Assembly: GCA_963377175.1 (NCBI GenBank)
Contig: CAUJNA010001613.1
Location: 436,246 to 500,245, forward strand
DNA length: 64,000 nucleotides
Source: Effrenium voratum
Taxonomy: Eukaryota; Sar; Dinophyceae; Suessiales; Symbiodiniaceae
Direction of reading: 5' to 3'
Part shown: piece by piece, positions 43,298-55,711 of the stretch
How positions within the stretch are numbered: the first letter of the stretch is position 1
Layout: each line of letters starts with the position of its first letter
The notes under the pieces: model-generated
Told to the model about the DNA's origin: nothing
The model's database searches: none
What the model saw: the letters and a program-made list of their open reading frames with translations, nothing else
Position numbers and translations under genes: made by a program

Positions 43298-43396
43298 GGC
43301 TATGGGTCAAAACCCCGCGGTGACACACCCAGAAAGCCGACAACAGTGGAGTGGAAACCATCCCCAAAAAGGCACCCTAGGTTTTGACCCACAACC
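43298..43396 (+). mobile_element. family A element, copy A6
   Basis: Left end GGCTATGGGTCAAAACC; right end as reverse complement GGTTGTGGGTCAAAACC (two mismatches over 17). No matching flank remains (GTGG and ATAT). Confidence 0.75.
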
Positions 43397-43399
43397 ATA

Positions 43400-43871
43400 T
43401 GTCAGGCAACCTAAACCTAACTGGTGGTTTGGATTGGTTCGAATTTTGAACCCCTTGTAGAGGGTTAATGGCAAACCCATCCTCTTTCCTCCAGGGGTCA
43501 AAACCTTTCGATATGTTTTGATGGAGAAAGGGAGGGAATGAGCCCAAACTGAACCGTCCAATTGCTGGCTTTCTTTCAAGGCGGGTCAAACCCCCAAAAC
43601 ACCAGTTACTGTGTGTCTTTTGAGGGCCCTTTCTTGGGTTGCGAAGGGAAATCACAAGGAAGCCGTTGGACGGTTCCTGGAGACAAACTCCAAGCCGAAG
43701 CCCGCGCAGGGCGAGCAGCTGGCAGAGGCAAGGGGGTGACGTGCAAGGGCTCCGCGCGAAGAGAGACAAAATACATTGACACGTTATCCACATATCAATA
43801 CATATCAATACATATTAGTTCAGACTATTTCATATAGTTGTGCACATACATACATATATACATATACATAT

Positions 43872-43907
<36 letters not shown>

Positions 43908-44072
43908 TCTACATACATATTCACAATCACACTCGCATTCACACGCACCACTTACACCAGCAGGCCCACACACAGGGACTTCTAGCGTCCATTCTTTAGA
44001 AGCACTTGGCGGCCATGTCTTGTTGGTCTGTATGAAGCCTTTGAGCCCGGTGTGCCGTCCTTGAGTTGCTAG
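43400..44072. other. unassigned; TA/CATA-rich microsatellite
   Basis: (ATAC)n and (TA)n sequence runs from 43848 to 43920. I see no supported gene; 43560-43780 is open in several frames. Confidence 0.4.
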
Positions 44073-44075
44073 TAG

Positions 44076-44227
44076 CGCCGAAGCCCCTTTCAGCCATCCG
44101 CAGGGCGGCGAGGACGGGACCACGTTGCGGGCCGTTTTGGACTCCTCCCTCGGACAGGACCACTCGACAGAAAATCTATCGGGCGGCCGTCCCTATTCAG
44201 CGGCTTCTTTTGCACTCTCATACATCT
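44076..44227 (+). CDS. exon-like block ending at element A7
   Basis: One + frame reads EAPFSHPQGGEDGTTLRAVL, DSSLGQDHSTENLSGGRPYS and AASFALSYIW, then passes into the left end of the family A element. It is among the most protein-like short stretches in the window. No family recognised. Confidence 0.45.
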
Positions 44228-44340
44228 GGCTGTGGGTCAAAACCAATGGTACCAGATTGGGGTAGGTGCACCACCCATTTTAGTCTATTTTCGTGGGGAT
44301 TGGGATGTTCACTGGGGGTACGGGGTTTTGACCTATGGCC
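44228..44340 (+). mobile_element. family A element, copy A7
   Basis: Left end GGCTGTGGGTCAAAACC; right end as reverse complement GGCCATAGGTCAAAACC. Flanked by ATCT (44224-44227 and 44341-44344). Confidence 0.9.
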
Positions 44341-44605
44341 ATCTGAGGTTCAAATCATGCAGTCTGTCAGGTTAGATAATTAGTGGAGTATGGGCGCTGG
44401 ATGTGAGTTGAGCATGGCGCAATTGACATTGAATGAAGATGTTCTTCCTTTCTATTCCAGGGACATGACCCAAATGCTTTCCCGATTACTTCGAGGCCAT
44501 CCTGCCTGGCACACATGACAACTACCTGACCAGCCAAGCATCAACCAAGGAATGGATCATCCCAAGGCGATGATGCTGTGAGGTTGGAACAAAACAACAA
44601 GACAT

Positions 44606-44701
44606 GTGGGCCAAAAAAATGTGCCCAAGCTGGAACCCTGGCAAATGGAACGAAGGACTAAAACCCGCGGTCCCCTGGTGGTTTCATTTTGACCCATACC
44701 C
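44606..44701 (+). mobile_element. family A element, copy A8
   Basis: Right end CATTTTGACCCATACCC as in A4. The left end is decayed (GTGGGCCAAAA). Flanked by ACAT (44602-44605 and 44702-44705). The interior CAAATGGAACGAAGGACTAA matches A1 and A4. Confidence 0.75.
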
Positions 44702-44705
44702 ACAT

Positions 44706-44801
44706 AGCGAAGCAGAGAGCCGCAACTCAGGCGCCAATAAAGAAGCCAAACCTGCAGGCAGCAGGCCATCCACCCAAACAAATCATCACTGAGCCAGCCT
44801 T

Positions 44802-44867
<66 letters not shown>

Positions 44868-44945
44868 CTTGAACCACCCATGGCCCAACAGCATGTTGTT
44901 TTCTTTTGCCTCATGCTGCCAGAATTGTGGGCAATTCCTGTAGTT
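44706..44945 (+). other. (CCAG)n microsatellite next to exon-like sequence
   Basis: (CCAG)n at about 44804-44868. Just before it, one frame reads AKQRAATQAPIKKPNLQAAG and HPPKQIITEPAFQ and continues through the repeat as Pro-Ala-Ser-Gln units to a stop at 44941. Coding is possible but unproven. Confidence 0.4.
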
Positions 44946-44949
44946 CAGC

Positions 44950-46925
44950 CTTCATTGCAAATGTCGGAGACTTGTGCCCTGGCAATTTTTTTTGCAGCAA
45001 GCTGCCAGCGATCCAACTCCGAACGAGCAATGGCCTCTACAGGTAGCTATTTTGACTGCTTTTTTTCAAGGGGTTCGATTATGTTCTATTCTCGCGTCGC
45101 TCGTTCAACGGAGCTACAATTAAAGCAGAGAACCGCAATAGGGTTGCTTTTGAACTGAGATCTCGCTTTACCTTAATGGCTCCAGAGTTGCTTGCCTGCC
45201 TAGGAGGTGCAAGAAAGTGAGGCAGGAAGGGGCGCGCTTGGGAGCATTGGGAGGATCCCCGGCTTCGGTTTGGCGAAGTCAGAAATTGTCTAAACATACT
45301 CACCACGGGTCACCTAGTTTGATGCAACATGGGAACAAATTCATTGCCAGGAAGTGGAGATTACTGGCGCTGCTGCCCGACATGTCAGCATTTTTGAGTC
45401 GGAATTGCCACGTGAAAGTTGGTTCCTGCCCTGTCCTGAAGCCGCGCTTTGAGCAATTCTCGATGGCATTCACTTCCTCATGTGTAGCTTCGTCCGAATT
45501 TCGAAGCCCAAGACTGTGGTGATTTCTCGTGATTCCTGCCTCGCTTTTCCTTTGAAACCATTCCAACAACGTGTCACTTAAAAAGACACACCCATGTCGG
45601 GACCTGCTTGGGCTCACCAATGTGTTTCTCTGAAAAAAGTCATGTTCAGAAGAAATCTTGCAAAGCTTGGCCGTTCAGGCACCCGCAACTGGGTCAAAGA
45701 GGGGGGGCTCTTTATGTGGATCTGCATCCTTAAGAAAGCTGCTAAGCCTGCACATTGTTGTTCTCTACTTGCACATTCCAGACAAGTTCTGGTCTTCGAG
45801 TTGTCCGTACTGGCCTTTTGAACATTGTGATCTTCCAAAGCACTTCTATCCACCTCGGTCTTGCCAGGCCAAGTGCCTTCTGGCCGAAGCGCAGGCGGAC
45901 CGGAGTGGGGCTGCGTGGATCCCATGCCATGGTGAAGAACCGCAGTCTGAGGCTACCCGTTGCCCGTTGGCATGACTTGTGTGAGGTCTTGCTTCTGTGG
46001 GTTTGGTGCAACGGCAATTCCAGCTGGGATGGCATATATGATGTATGTTTGGGGGCTTGGGCCTCAGTAGTCAGCACAAGTCAAGCAAGCATATCATACA
46101 CCTATATAGATATTTGTCCCACGCTGCCCATGCTCAGGGAGACGTTGACGTTTCCCGGCCTGTCAGAGCATTCGTGGAAGGTTGCTCAATGGTTTAGTTT
46201 TGTTCACTTGTTCCATGGATGCACCGGACACAGGTGGGCGGTTGGGCGGCTTATCAGGCAAGCCTTGGCTTTTCGCCGTCCAAGCCTTGCACATGGGGCA
46301 CTTGCGACCAGAGACCATCTCCGGTGCATAGCCAGTCCCGATTGGAGTCATTTGGCTTGACATTTTGGGACGCAAGGTGCCAGAGCGCGCTTTCCCAGGT
46401 TGTTCCACATGGGTCACGAAGGCTCACTCGGTATGTTTGTTTCGCCTTCACATCCACCAGATTGCAAGTCCTAAACTGGTTTGCAGATGCGTGGTTGCGC
46501 AGCTCATGTTGGGTTTGAGCATGTTTCAGCAAGTCAAGTTTTCTATTGCCAGCCTCCCTCCCACTTTTGTGGCACCCGACGAGGGATCCCTGCACGAGTA
46601 AGTCGATCTTCCACCTCAGATTGTTGTTTTATTCCTACACCTTCGGTGTTGTGGAGTAACCCAATTTGTTGAGCCACGGCCGCAAGTCACTTGGTGAGTG
46701 GAGAGGAAAAATCTCGAGCCAGGAGCCGACTCGATTGAAGGAGAGCCGAGCCGGGGTTTCGATGTTTCAAGCTGGGGTGTATCTCATGCGGAATAGCCTA
46801 GGTAAGTCAAGCGTTGGGTGAGTCAAGTGGAACACCCTACCCTCACTGGGTCAAAGGATCAGGCACTGTTGAGACCAAACCCCACCACACCCTCAACAAA
46901 TGTGGTGTCCCAACCCCAAAAAGGC
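44950..46925. other. no supported gene
   Basis: The longest frame free of simple repeats is 45755-46360 on + (201 codons from a TTG), with no recognisable motif and overlapping open minus frames. A partial family C end is near 46548-46570. Confidence 0.3.
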
Positions 46926-47100
46926 TGCCCCACACAAAGATGCCACCAGTACTTTTCCACTTTCTGACTGTTGTTGGAGTAGACATGACTCCCATGATGT
47001 TGCTCATCAAATCGGCCGCGTCCTTTTTTATGGGTGTACGCGCCAACTTTGGTAGAAACACTGACTCGGTCGTGACCTTCATTGTCAGGGGCCCATAGGC
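46925..47100 (-). CDS. possible exon on the minus strand, unknown protein
   Basis: One minus frame reads TESVFLPKLARTPIKKDAAD and LMSNIMGVMSTPTTVRKWKS, protein-like with balanced residues. A second minus frame of 133 codons (46859-47260) and a + frame also span the region, so this is tentative. Confidence 0.25.
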
Positions 47101-47604
47101 TACCCAAAAAGCGTCGTGGGTCGATGAGCAAGCCCATCCATGCACCTAGCTCTGACATGTTGGCAGAGTTGCTTTGAGACCCAACCAGATCCCAAGGCCA
47201 GAAGGAATTGCAAAAGGGCTTTCTTTGTGGTGGTGTGGTACGAGGCCAGTAAATGCTCACACTTCAGAATGGGAAGCTCCCTTGGGACGTTGCTGCCTTA
47301 CGTCCCTAAGTTTACTATCTTCCTCACCGTCGAATTCGATTGTTTCGGAAGTAGAGTCCATAGCCTGAACACATCGGAACTGTCCCCACGCGACTTTCGA
47401 AACGCATTGTTATCTTAGCATCCGTTAGACAGCAGCAGCTTCCCAGTGGAGCCCATCCGTTAGACAGCAGCAGCTTCCCATTGGGTGGAAGAAATGTCCA
47501 GGATCGAGGCAACAAGATGCCGCGGAACCAGGCGAGGGCTGCGATGCGGTCCGGCTCATCGCGTGCCTTCATGCGGATGGGGCAAGCGGAAATGTGGTGC
47601 CTGA

Positions 47605-47690
47605 ACTACTTGGTTCCCAGCCGTCGGGTTCATTAGGTTTCTAGCGGCTAAAAGTTAAGCTTTTGGCAGGGAATCTGAGGACAGTCAAGG
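47605..47690 (+). repeat. dispersed repeat family E, copy 4
   Basis: GGTTCCCAGCCGTCGGGTTC, AAGTTAAGCTTTTGGCAGGG and GAGGACAGTCAAGG match the E landmarks. Confidence 0.6.
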
Positions 47691-47699
47691 AAACTTTTC

Positions 47700-48810
47700 T
47701 TTGCGACCTCAACGGCTTCCCTTATGGGAAACCATGTGCGTCCCAAAACTGGTCTGGTGAGTATACCCATAGTCTATCTGCCATCCCCGCGCATTGATCC
47801 GGTGTCGTCCGAAAGTCGCCCCATGGGCGATCTTGGATCACTTTTCAGGCGGAAATGAGACATTCCAGGCACCTCACGGGTTTGTGTTTCAAAGCCGTTG
47901 CCTAAAGGCTGGTTTGAAGCATCACCCAAACTTGGCCGATTCCAAGTGGGTTTCCTTTCGGTGAGGGGAAAGATAGCTCGTGTGCCAATGTACTTGTCCG
48001 CTGCGAAACACAATCCACGCAGATCACCGGCCTTGTGAGTAGTGCAAGTACCTGATACATGCCATGTCTGGATTCCCAACAAATCAGGTGAGGTGTGCTG
48101 TGCTTTTTGGTTTGGCAGGAAACTTCACGAAATGTCCAGCATCCAAAGAGATATTATATATATATATATAATAGAACATATATATATATATATGGATATG
48201 CATGTTTTTGCGAATAAACATCAGTTGGACCAACTACCACATGATTTTGTCAGTCCTGCAAGAATCAGTGCTCGCTTCTTATGCGAGCAGCACAGAGCAT
48301 GATTGAACCTTGGCCAAAAGTCACACATGCAGGGAGTGCAAATGTGTGAGGTACTCACACAACGGCTAGCCTCATGATGACGATGGCGATGATGGCGATG
48401 ATGATGATGATGATATTGCCGCTGCCGCCGTTAGTTGCTTAAAGTGTGTGCTGTTGTAGGTGTTGATGAGTTGTCAAATTCGGTTTGTTGCCAACATGTG
48501 ATCTTCTAGTGAACATACCTGGTGGTCAGATTTCACAGAATTGCCAAGTTGTTGTCGTTCCAATTCTTAAGATAGACATATATATGTGCTGCCTTGCTGC
48601 TTGCTTGGGTTTTCTCTTTGTGTGTCATCCTTCAGGTTCCGTGCATGTGTTGCACGTTTGTCCCTACTTAGCATGGTTGCGTGCAGTGAGCTACTAATTG
48701 GTTCTTATCTTTTCTGTGATCCTCTTCCTGTCTTTGCTGGCTTCAAGGCGACGGAAGCTCGTTGGTTTGGTCCACCGCGATTTCTTAGGGATTTTGTTCG
48801 ACATGTCTGC
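47700..48810. other. no supported gene; (TA)n and GATGATG runs
   Basis: (TA)n at 48153-48195 and a GATGATGATG run at 48376-48412. TTAGACAGCAGCAGCTTCCCA is directly duplicated just upstream at about 47425 and 47459. No coding sequence can be supported. Confidence 0.4.
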
Positions 48811-48816
48811 AGATGC

Positions 48817-48907
48817 CACCCTTCCTCCCACTATAGCATTTGTGGGAGGGTACCTGCAACATGGATTTCTTCAAGGGACCCTTTGTCAGTTGCCATGTTA
48901 GTGGGGT
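48817..48907 (+). mobile_element. family C element, copy C2
   Basis: Left end CACCCTTCCTCCCACTATAGC; the right end as reverse complement starts ACCCCACTAACATGGC. It is flanked by AGATGC at 48811-48816 and 48908-48913. Confidence 0.65.
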
Positions 48908-48955
48908 AGATGCTGCCGCATCTCCGATTCCAAATGTTAGAATCGGCAGTGCAAT

Positions 48956-49048
48956 TCGGGCGCTGGACGGCAGGAGGTGACTCTCAGCGGGCTTTTGCAG
49001 TCCATGGAAGAGGACGAGGCTCCTCCTGACTCTTGTGCCCAAACATGA
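48956..49048 (+). CDS. possible terminal exon, unknown protein
   Basis: One + frame reads SGAGRQEVTLSGLLQSMEED and EAPPDSCAQT to TGA. Short and acidic. No domain recognised. Confidence 0.25.
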   Translation, partial: SGAGRQEVTLSGLLQSMEEDEAPPDSCAQT

Positions 49049-49302
49049 GCAACTCTGAGTTCATGAACTTTAAACTTTTCTGAAAGACCATTGTGATGGT
49101 AACCGCAAGTTTAGATTTTTTGGCCCATCCACTCAGGAAGTAGGTCTATGACATGAGAATCACCAAGGATTCAAACCTTCGTTTGCAAATCGGGAGTGCG
49201 CTGGCCGTACCCTTAACCAAAGACCTGTCTCTCCCTGGCAGAGGAATGCTGCTAGGATGAGTGCTGAATTTGCCTCGTCACGATGTGTCTTGCCAACTGA
49301 GT

Positions 49303-49830
<528 letters not shown>

Positions 49831-49899
49831 TGTTGGTTATGTTGGTGTCTGTGTTTTGAACTTGGAGTCCAAGCAGGAACATGTTTGCTCATTTGATGT

Positions 49900-50590
49900 A
49901 GGGTGTACTAACTAACGGCAGGATGCACCGGCCAGCAACTACGGTGTTTGCTTTTTGATCGTCATTCTGGAAATGCTTGAGTTTAGGGGAGGGCATTGGG
50001 TTGGAACATCTTCCAATTCCCTCAGCCCTAAACCAGCCCTAAAAGTGTACGTAGACATTCGGGGCAATCTGTTCGTCGCACAAAGTGTGTCAATATCCCC
50101 AGCATCGTTCTTTGGGGTTCTTTTGGGGTTCTTTTGGGTTGAGTTGGAGGTTTGGATCAAGGGGGGTTCTTTAGGGACGGTTTGAGAGCGAAGGCGGTTT
50201 CTTTGCGGTGACGTTGAGGCCACGATGGCACGGACACTAAATATGATGTTCTCTTTTCTTACATCAATGTGTGTGCTCCGTCAGTTTGGCCTGGATAGAT
50301 AGATATATATATATATATATGTATATGTGCTGTATGTGTATTCTACTATACATATGTGTATTGTTGAACCCAATTAATTCGTCGATTACTCCCTTCCAGA
50401 GCTCGACTCGCAGCCTAGCGCCTTGCAAACCTTTCTGGAACCTCTATAATTGACGAGGGCGGCAATTTGTCTGAGCCAAAGCAAAGAAACGCATTCATTT
50501 CTTGTCTGGTACCCTATTGGGTGAAGGTAGATGGCACAGTTCCGGTTATTTCTTTGTGTACTCTTCCCCCCCATATCCTGTGTCTCCCGC
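49900..50590. other. no supported gene
   Basis: GGGTTCTTTTGGGGTTC-type short repeats at 50113-50150 and an (AT)n run at 50302-50322. Nothing coding is recognised. Confidence 0.4.
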
Positions 50591-50592
50591 TT

Positions 50593-50674
50593 TCGCCCGC
50601 CAGCACCTCTCGCGCTTGGCGCGCATCGGGCCTGTGCATCCTCCCACGCTGGAGGAAACCCTGCAGGACGGGTG
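50593..50674 (+). CDS. short exon-like block, unknown protein
   Basis: In a GC-rich island the + strand reads ARQHLSRLARIGPVHPPTLE and ETLQDGC to TGA, with a possible acceptor at CGCCAG. Short, no domain. Confidence 0.3.
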
Positions 50675-50679
50675 TTGAC

Positions 50680-51475
50680 ATGGCTGGAGGTTTTCGGTTG
50701 AAAAGCGCAAATCGGTGCTGGACTGTACGGAAAAGAAGGGGATCCAGACATGTTTCTGATTCACGCGGAGAATGTGTGTGGTGTTCATGTTAGTTTTCTT
50801 TGTTAACACGAACCTGCACTCGCCCAACTTGTTTGGAGAAGGCGACAAAAGCTAGGGCCAACCTTCCCGTCAAAAGTATGTCTTCATTAAACCAACCTCA
50901 AAACTATCAAGACTCAAAGACCATTTTGGTACATGTGCTTCATTTATTTCCAAATGTTAGGTTCCGCAGAAAACGATCGGGGACTCAAACAGAGATAAAC
51001 CGCTACCCCACCCCTTGGACATGAGTGTGGAGTGATTCAGCCAAGGAATGCAGCCTGGTGTATCACGCTATTGGCCACTGCTGTGGCTTGAGCAATGAAA
51101 ACCCATTTCTGGAAATGACACCAGTCGTTTTCCGGCACCGCTGTGGATACTCTAACGCTACCCCAGTGAAACTCGTGCAATCCGCCCATGTGACGCCCGC
51201 AGCTACATGAAGAATAGCCCCTTTTGTTTACTTGTCCTGAACCAAACGGGGATGGGTTTGTGACTTTGTTCAGACTTACTTGCGCGTGTGGCTCAAACTT
51301 AAACAGCTGAAGTTTCGCAGGTCTTTCTCCAAAAAAACACGGAATGTTCCATGTTGGGCCCTCCCCATGTTTTTGAGCCACTCGCATTACTTTCCCTTTT
51401 ACCAGGGTTCCATTTTGGGCGCTCCCATCCATTTGACCCATTCGGTCTCGAGTCACCGCATCTCCCCGTGAGGAC
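50680..51475. other. no supported gene
   Basis: Unremarkable sequence. The 187-codon minus frame (51037-51600) overlaps a better + exon candidate at its end and is rejected. Confidence 0.35.
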
Positions 51476-51580
51476 ATGGCCCTGGCGGTGGCGAACGCGG
51501 ACAGCGCGCTGCTGGCGTCCCACCCGCCCTCGCAGCTGGAAGCGTCGGCGCAGCTGAAGAGCGCCGCAGCGGCGATCTCC
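51476..51580 (+). CDS. exon-like Ala-rich block
   Basis: A GC-rich + frame reads MALAVANADSALLASHPPSQ and LEASAQLKSAAAAISQ, ending at CAG followed by GCAGAA, a possible GC donor. The pattern is that of a helical linker exon. Function unknown. Confidence 0.4.
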
Positions 51581-51589
51581 CAGGCAGAA

Positions 51590-53335
51590 ATCGGGTCCAA
51601 TGGGATCCGGCGGCGCGGGGGGGGGCAGTTTTTACCTCACTCTAACCGGGAGTTTACAAGGTTTGTTGAATTAATTGGAACAAGTGAGATTTTCTGGCAT
51701 GAGGGTCTGATAGAAGTTTGGGCTAAAAGGGCTAAAAGCAGTGCACCAGGCCTTTAACGTTTAGGGTGTTCTTTTCTTGTGTTTTGGGCCTTGTGTGAAT
51801 ACGCTGCGGCCGTTTTATGCTCCTAGTGCTGGGGGGAGTTTTCACCTCACTCCAACCGGCAGTTTGGGACGTTTGGTGAATTGGGTTGGTCGGGATTACT
51901 CTACCTACTCGCTGAGTTCATGGACGTTAGTCACTTTTTGGGTTTGGACGATTTTAGGGGTAAATACAAAGTTTGTCGCTTTTTTGGGCCAATCCACTCA
52001 GGAAGTGAGTAGCCCACTCCAACCGGGTGTTTTGGTGAAATTGGGTTGGGAAGTTATCAACCCTTGGGACTTGGTGAGTTGGGTTTGGTGGAGATCATCA
52101 ACTGGGGTTCCCTTTGGTGAGGGGGTGGAAAACTCAGTCTTGTTCTTGTTGGGTGCGGGTTATTTCGAAGCCCGATACTAGGCCAAACGTGCGGAGCCGG
52201 ACTCCTAGGCAGTCAGAGGGAGGTCTGGGGCAGTCGAAGCAAGCGGCTCAGAACAGAAGCAAGCGACGGACACAGTTTGTTGGTTTTGATATGAAGCGTT
52301 GGACGGTGGTTTCCGTTGGACTTCATGTTTGGGGCAGCTTCGGATTTTAATACCCAAGTGTGGTCAAGGGCCACATGTCTTCCGTGCCAGGCGCCGAGGA
52401 AGGAGTCGAAAGAAAAGCTGGATCAGGAGAAGCAGGAAAATCAAGAGAGGCCAGGGGGCGCAGGTGTTTTGGTACCTGTGAAACAGAACTGGGTGTCCAG
52501 GTGCAGAAGCAACACTTATGAAGGTTCAAGGAGTCAACGTCAGGGAGCCTTTGGACCAAGGCCACTAAATATGGAGCAGGGTAGGTGGGTTGTTAGCTTA
52601 ACTTGAATAACTTTCTGAAGGCTTCTTACACTAGAGTGACACTGGACATTGCCTTCACAGGTGTCGACCAAAGAAACCCGGATGCATGAACACCACCTGA
52701 ACATTGCCACTTGTAAATGGTGGGTTTCCCTTTATTTTGGTGTTGAAAATGCCATTTTTCAACTGGTTGCAAAAGGTATCTTTTAAGGAGCCCTGCTGGC
52801 CTAGGTCACCAGAGCAGGAGGAGCCTCGAGCCGCAGGGAGCCACAGGAGCCAAAACAAAATGCAGCTCTGAGCGGAACGTGCGCGAATGGGACCTTCCGA
52901 CAGCTCCTTATGGTGTGTGACGCGTGCACATGTTCAGGAAGAAGTTATAGTGGGAAGCTCCCCCTTTTGCTCACAAACCAAGGTTTGTAGACTCCAGCTC
53001 AGCAGGCACAAGTCAGCAACATGGTCACACTCGGAGAAATGTGATGGGCGTGTCGTTCTGCAGGCTTCGAGGACACAACAGCAAGTGCTTTTGCTTTTGC
53101 TACTTGGCTTCCACAGCTCTCACGCCAATGGTCGCGCAAGCAAGTGGATTGGTTTGGGGATTTGAACCTCTGGTTCTTGTAATTAGAGGGGGTGAATGGG
53201 AACCACCCCTAACCAACACCAAAGCCACCAAAAAAGACCAGAAACCCCAGTTAGAGGGAAGCTGATGGCTCGCGCCGGGAAGGCAAAACATGCCTTAGCA
53301 ATCCAAAAAATCAATGAGAGGGAGGCGGAATCACC
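51590..53335. other. mostly unassigned; family F at 51925-52005; tentative small ORF at 52375-52521
   Basis: TCACTCCAACCGGGAGTTT-like words recur at 51640, 51850 and 52015. Family F end CCAATCCACTCAGGAAGTGAG at about 51982-52003. A 48-codon frame at 52375-52521 (MSSVPGAEEGVERKAGSGEA...) is charged and low in complexity; other frames there are open as well. Confidence 0.35.
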
Positions 53336-53339
53336 CCCG

Positions 53340-53430
53340 ATTCTTAACTTGGCGGCTCCCAGCCATCCCCTTAGCTTTTTAGCCTTTCAGTGTTTCGTGG
53401 CTTCCATTTCACCCACTAAAAGTGAGTCAA
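53340..53430 (+). repeat. dispersed repeat family E, copy 5 (empty site for D1)
   Basis: GGCTCCCAGCCATCCCCTTAGCTTTTTAGCC runs through without interruption. The 2.9-kb copy carries element D1 at this point. Confidence 0.7.
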
Positions 53431-53528
53431 ACTCTTCGCGCTGACTTTTTATGGTGTTTGCCGCACCAAACCATTAAGTAGAGGGAGGCTGAATCACCCC
53501 CATTCTTACGCATGGCGTTCAAATCCAG

Positions 53529-53615
53529 GGCCATCCGAGTGGATTCGAGGTGCCCTTGGCCACGCCGCGGAGCGCGGAGATCGCCAGCCGGGGCCGGCGG
53601 CGTCTTTTTTGGTGT
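53529..53615 (+). CDS. short exon-like block, unknown protein
   Basis: After AAATCCAG the + strand reads GHPSGFEVPLATPRSAEIAS and RGRRRLFW in a GC-rich island. Boundaries and function are unknown. Confidence 0.3.
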
Positions 53616-53629
53616 GGCCGAAGTGTCCC

Positions 53630-54075
53630 CCCCCCTCCCCCGGCCACCGAAAATTAATGAAGAGTCTGAAAAAGACAGGGAAGCTGGGTAGGGCTTCAAG
53701 AACTTGAAAGAGATCATGTTGTGCGTCTTCCAGAAATCATGTTGTGCGTCTTACAGGGATGTCCGAATGGTGAGTGAATGTATTGCCAGGTTATCTTAAG
53801 CATTGTTTCAGATTCGTTGCTTGTTGTCCCCGCCATTTAAAGGTACGTTGATCCACGAACTTCAATCATAATATGTTTCACTACAGCTTGGTGATTGCTG
53901 AAGGTGGGTACATGCACTAGGCTCGGGGTTGCTGACTCATTTTTCGCAGACCGGCTGAGCTGCCAAAAGGATGCGAAGGCCCATCTATGGCAGGAACTCA
54001 CATGCGCCAGCCAGGATCCTCCAGATCGAGGTGTTTAACCCCTCTCCAGTGCCCCATGCATGCAGAAGAAGGCTT
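53630..54075. other. no supported gene
   Basis: AATCATGTTGTGCGTCTTCCAG-type words are duplicated at 53713 and 53737. Nothing else is recognised. Confidence 0.4.
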
Positions 54076-54077
54076 TG

Positions 54078-54467
54078 TCATTCCGTAATGCCAGGGAAGG
54101 ATTTGCGAAGACTCGCGCCAACGGATCCTTCTTGACTTGGAATTTTTGTACATTTGGCTGTTGCAAAACGAACCGCTACATCAGGAGGACATACGTTTAT
54201 GCCGCTTACTTGTTTCTGCAAGGCGTGGGCATCACCGCGGATCGAATCTCCAACTGTATTTTCTGTGGCAGGAGTGGGATGGTCAATTATCACCTTCGGT
54301 TTAAGTCCAAAATACTTTAAAGGCGTCGGAGTGTGGAAATTCGACCCTGCGAAGCACACAGCAACAACTTGAGTAGAGAGGGTTGTGTGCCCCAAGAAGG
54401 CCCAAGAGGCACAATTTTGTCCTAGTAGTGTAAACACGGTTGTTGTGATCCAATCAAAGTCGAGCAA
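54078..54467 (-). CDS. possible 129-codon gene or exon on the minus strand
   Basis: The minus frame runs from ATG to stop with protein-like composition: SNFHTPTPLKYFGLKPKVII, DHPTPATENTVGDSIRGDAH and ...INVCPPDVAVRFATAKCTK. No domain recognised. The + strand is open at 54060-54320 and 54154-54372, which weakens the call. Confidence 0.3.
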   Translation of the reverse strand: MLDFDWITTTVFTLLGQNCASWAFLGHTTLSTQVVAVCFAGSNFHTPTPLKYFGLKPKVIIDHPTPATENTVGDSIRGDAHALQKQVSGINVCPPDVAVRFATAKCTKIPSQEGSVGASLRKSFPGITE

Positions 54468-54479
54468 GCCTTCAGGCTA

Positions 54480-55711
54480 GAACATGGGTTTGGCTTCCTT
54501 TGGCGTATCTTTTGCGACGAAGTGTCGACTGAGGCGAGCTGCTTCGTAAGAAGTCGGTGAAGAGTCCTCTCCTCTCTGCCCGAGGTCACAGGGGAAGGGT
54601 ATGAATGAGCAATTTGACACCAACACGCGCATGATCAGGGCCAATGCAGCTAGAGGCACCACTCACTAGCTGTAATTTGGGGGCGGAAACCCTGTTCGGC
54701 TCTGGAATTGCGCCTTTGATTACCTCAGAGTTGATCTTTGCCCGATCCAACCGTCTCGCTCCCTATGTACAATCAACTAGAAATTTTACGAGGCGATAGA
54801 ACATCATCGTTTGCCCTCCTCGTGTTTGCCATTCAAAGGTGCTGAATTGGGACCAATGTTATCATCACTTCAATTGATAGGTTTGTGTGTTCGGAATGGT
54901 TTCTGTTATTCTGATGCATCCTGAGTGAGTATGCATGAGTTGCATTAAAATCAGTCGCTTCCGTTCACCCAACATTGCAGTTCTGACCAGGTCTGACATT
55001 TCGGTCACACAGTTTTGCCGCTGAAGCTGGAAACATCTTCCAAGCTTGGGGAGGGGGACTTGGATTTAAAGGAACACGGCCCGGGGGAGAATGCGATCGT
55101 CTTGATTGTACTGCCACATGTTTGATACTAACATTTGGTTGTGGAAGGATGCGCAGCAACTCACAAGTGTTTTTGGGGATTCTGGATTCGACGGTGTCAA
55201 CCTTCCAGAGGGCAGCTGAGAGGGTCAGGAAGCAAGCCAGGGCGAGTATGTGGTTGAACGGGGTGCTTATAGCACAGAGCCAAACACGAGAGCTTCCGTG
55301 ACATGGCCAGCTGCCTGAAACCACGTGGGGTAATGTTAGACCTCCTTTAGTAATGGTACCCTCCATTGTAGAAACTTTTTAGCTAACTCAGTATCCTGTG
55401 ACTGTTTTAGGGGGCCTTTATCGTGGAAAGGTTTTTTGCCGGAAACAACGCTGGAGAAAATATGGGCGAAAAACTTGGCAAACAAGTCGGGCAAAATAAT
55501 GGGCAAACGAATCCTGGCAAACATTGGGAAATCTTTTTTTGAAGTGGTCCCCAAACCATCAAATTTAAGACAACTTCTTTACACAAATGTGCGGCAATCA
55601 GTCACACAAAGGGGGGTGCCCACAAGAGCCCCTGATCCACTTTAGTCTGCCTGTGTTGGTGTCCTCTTTAGTGTCCAGCTGCTTTAGGGGTTGCTGAAAA
55701 CTGAAAGCCAA
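54480..55711. other. no firm gene; GGCAAA-rich stretch next to the satellite
   Basis: Frames on minus (54965-55366) and + (55436-55645, TLEKIWAKNLANKSGKIMGK...) are open. The latter overlaps an about 18-bp degenerate GGCAAAC repeat (55465-55530). I call no gene. Confidence 0.3.

Noticed and set aside
44557..44877. Minus frame with Gly-Trp-Leu-Ala repeats
   Set aside because: It is the antisense of the (CCAG)n microsatellite.
45755..46360. 201-codon + frame
   Set aside because: It opens at TTG, lacks a domain, and the minus strand is also open over half of it. Kept only as a note in the region entry.
51037..51600. 187-codon minus frame
   Set aside because: Its most protein-like end is the antisense of a better + exon candidate at 51476-51580.
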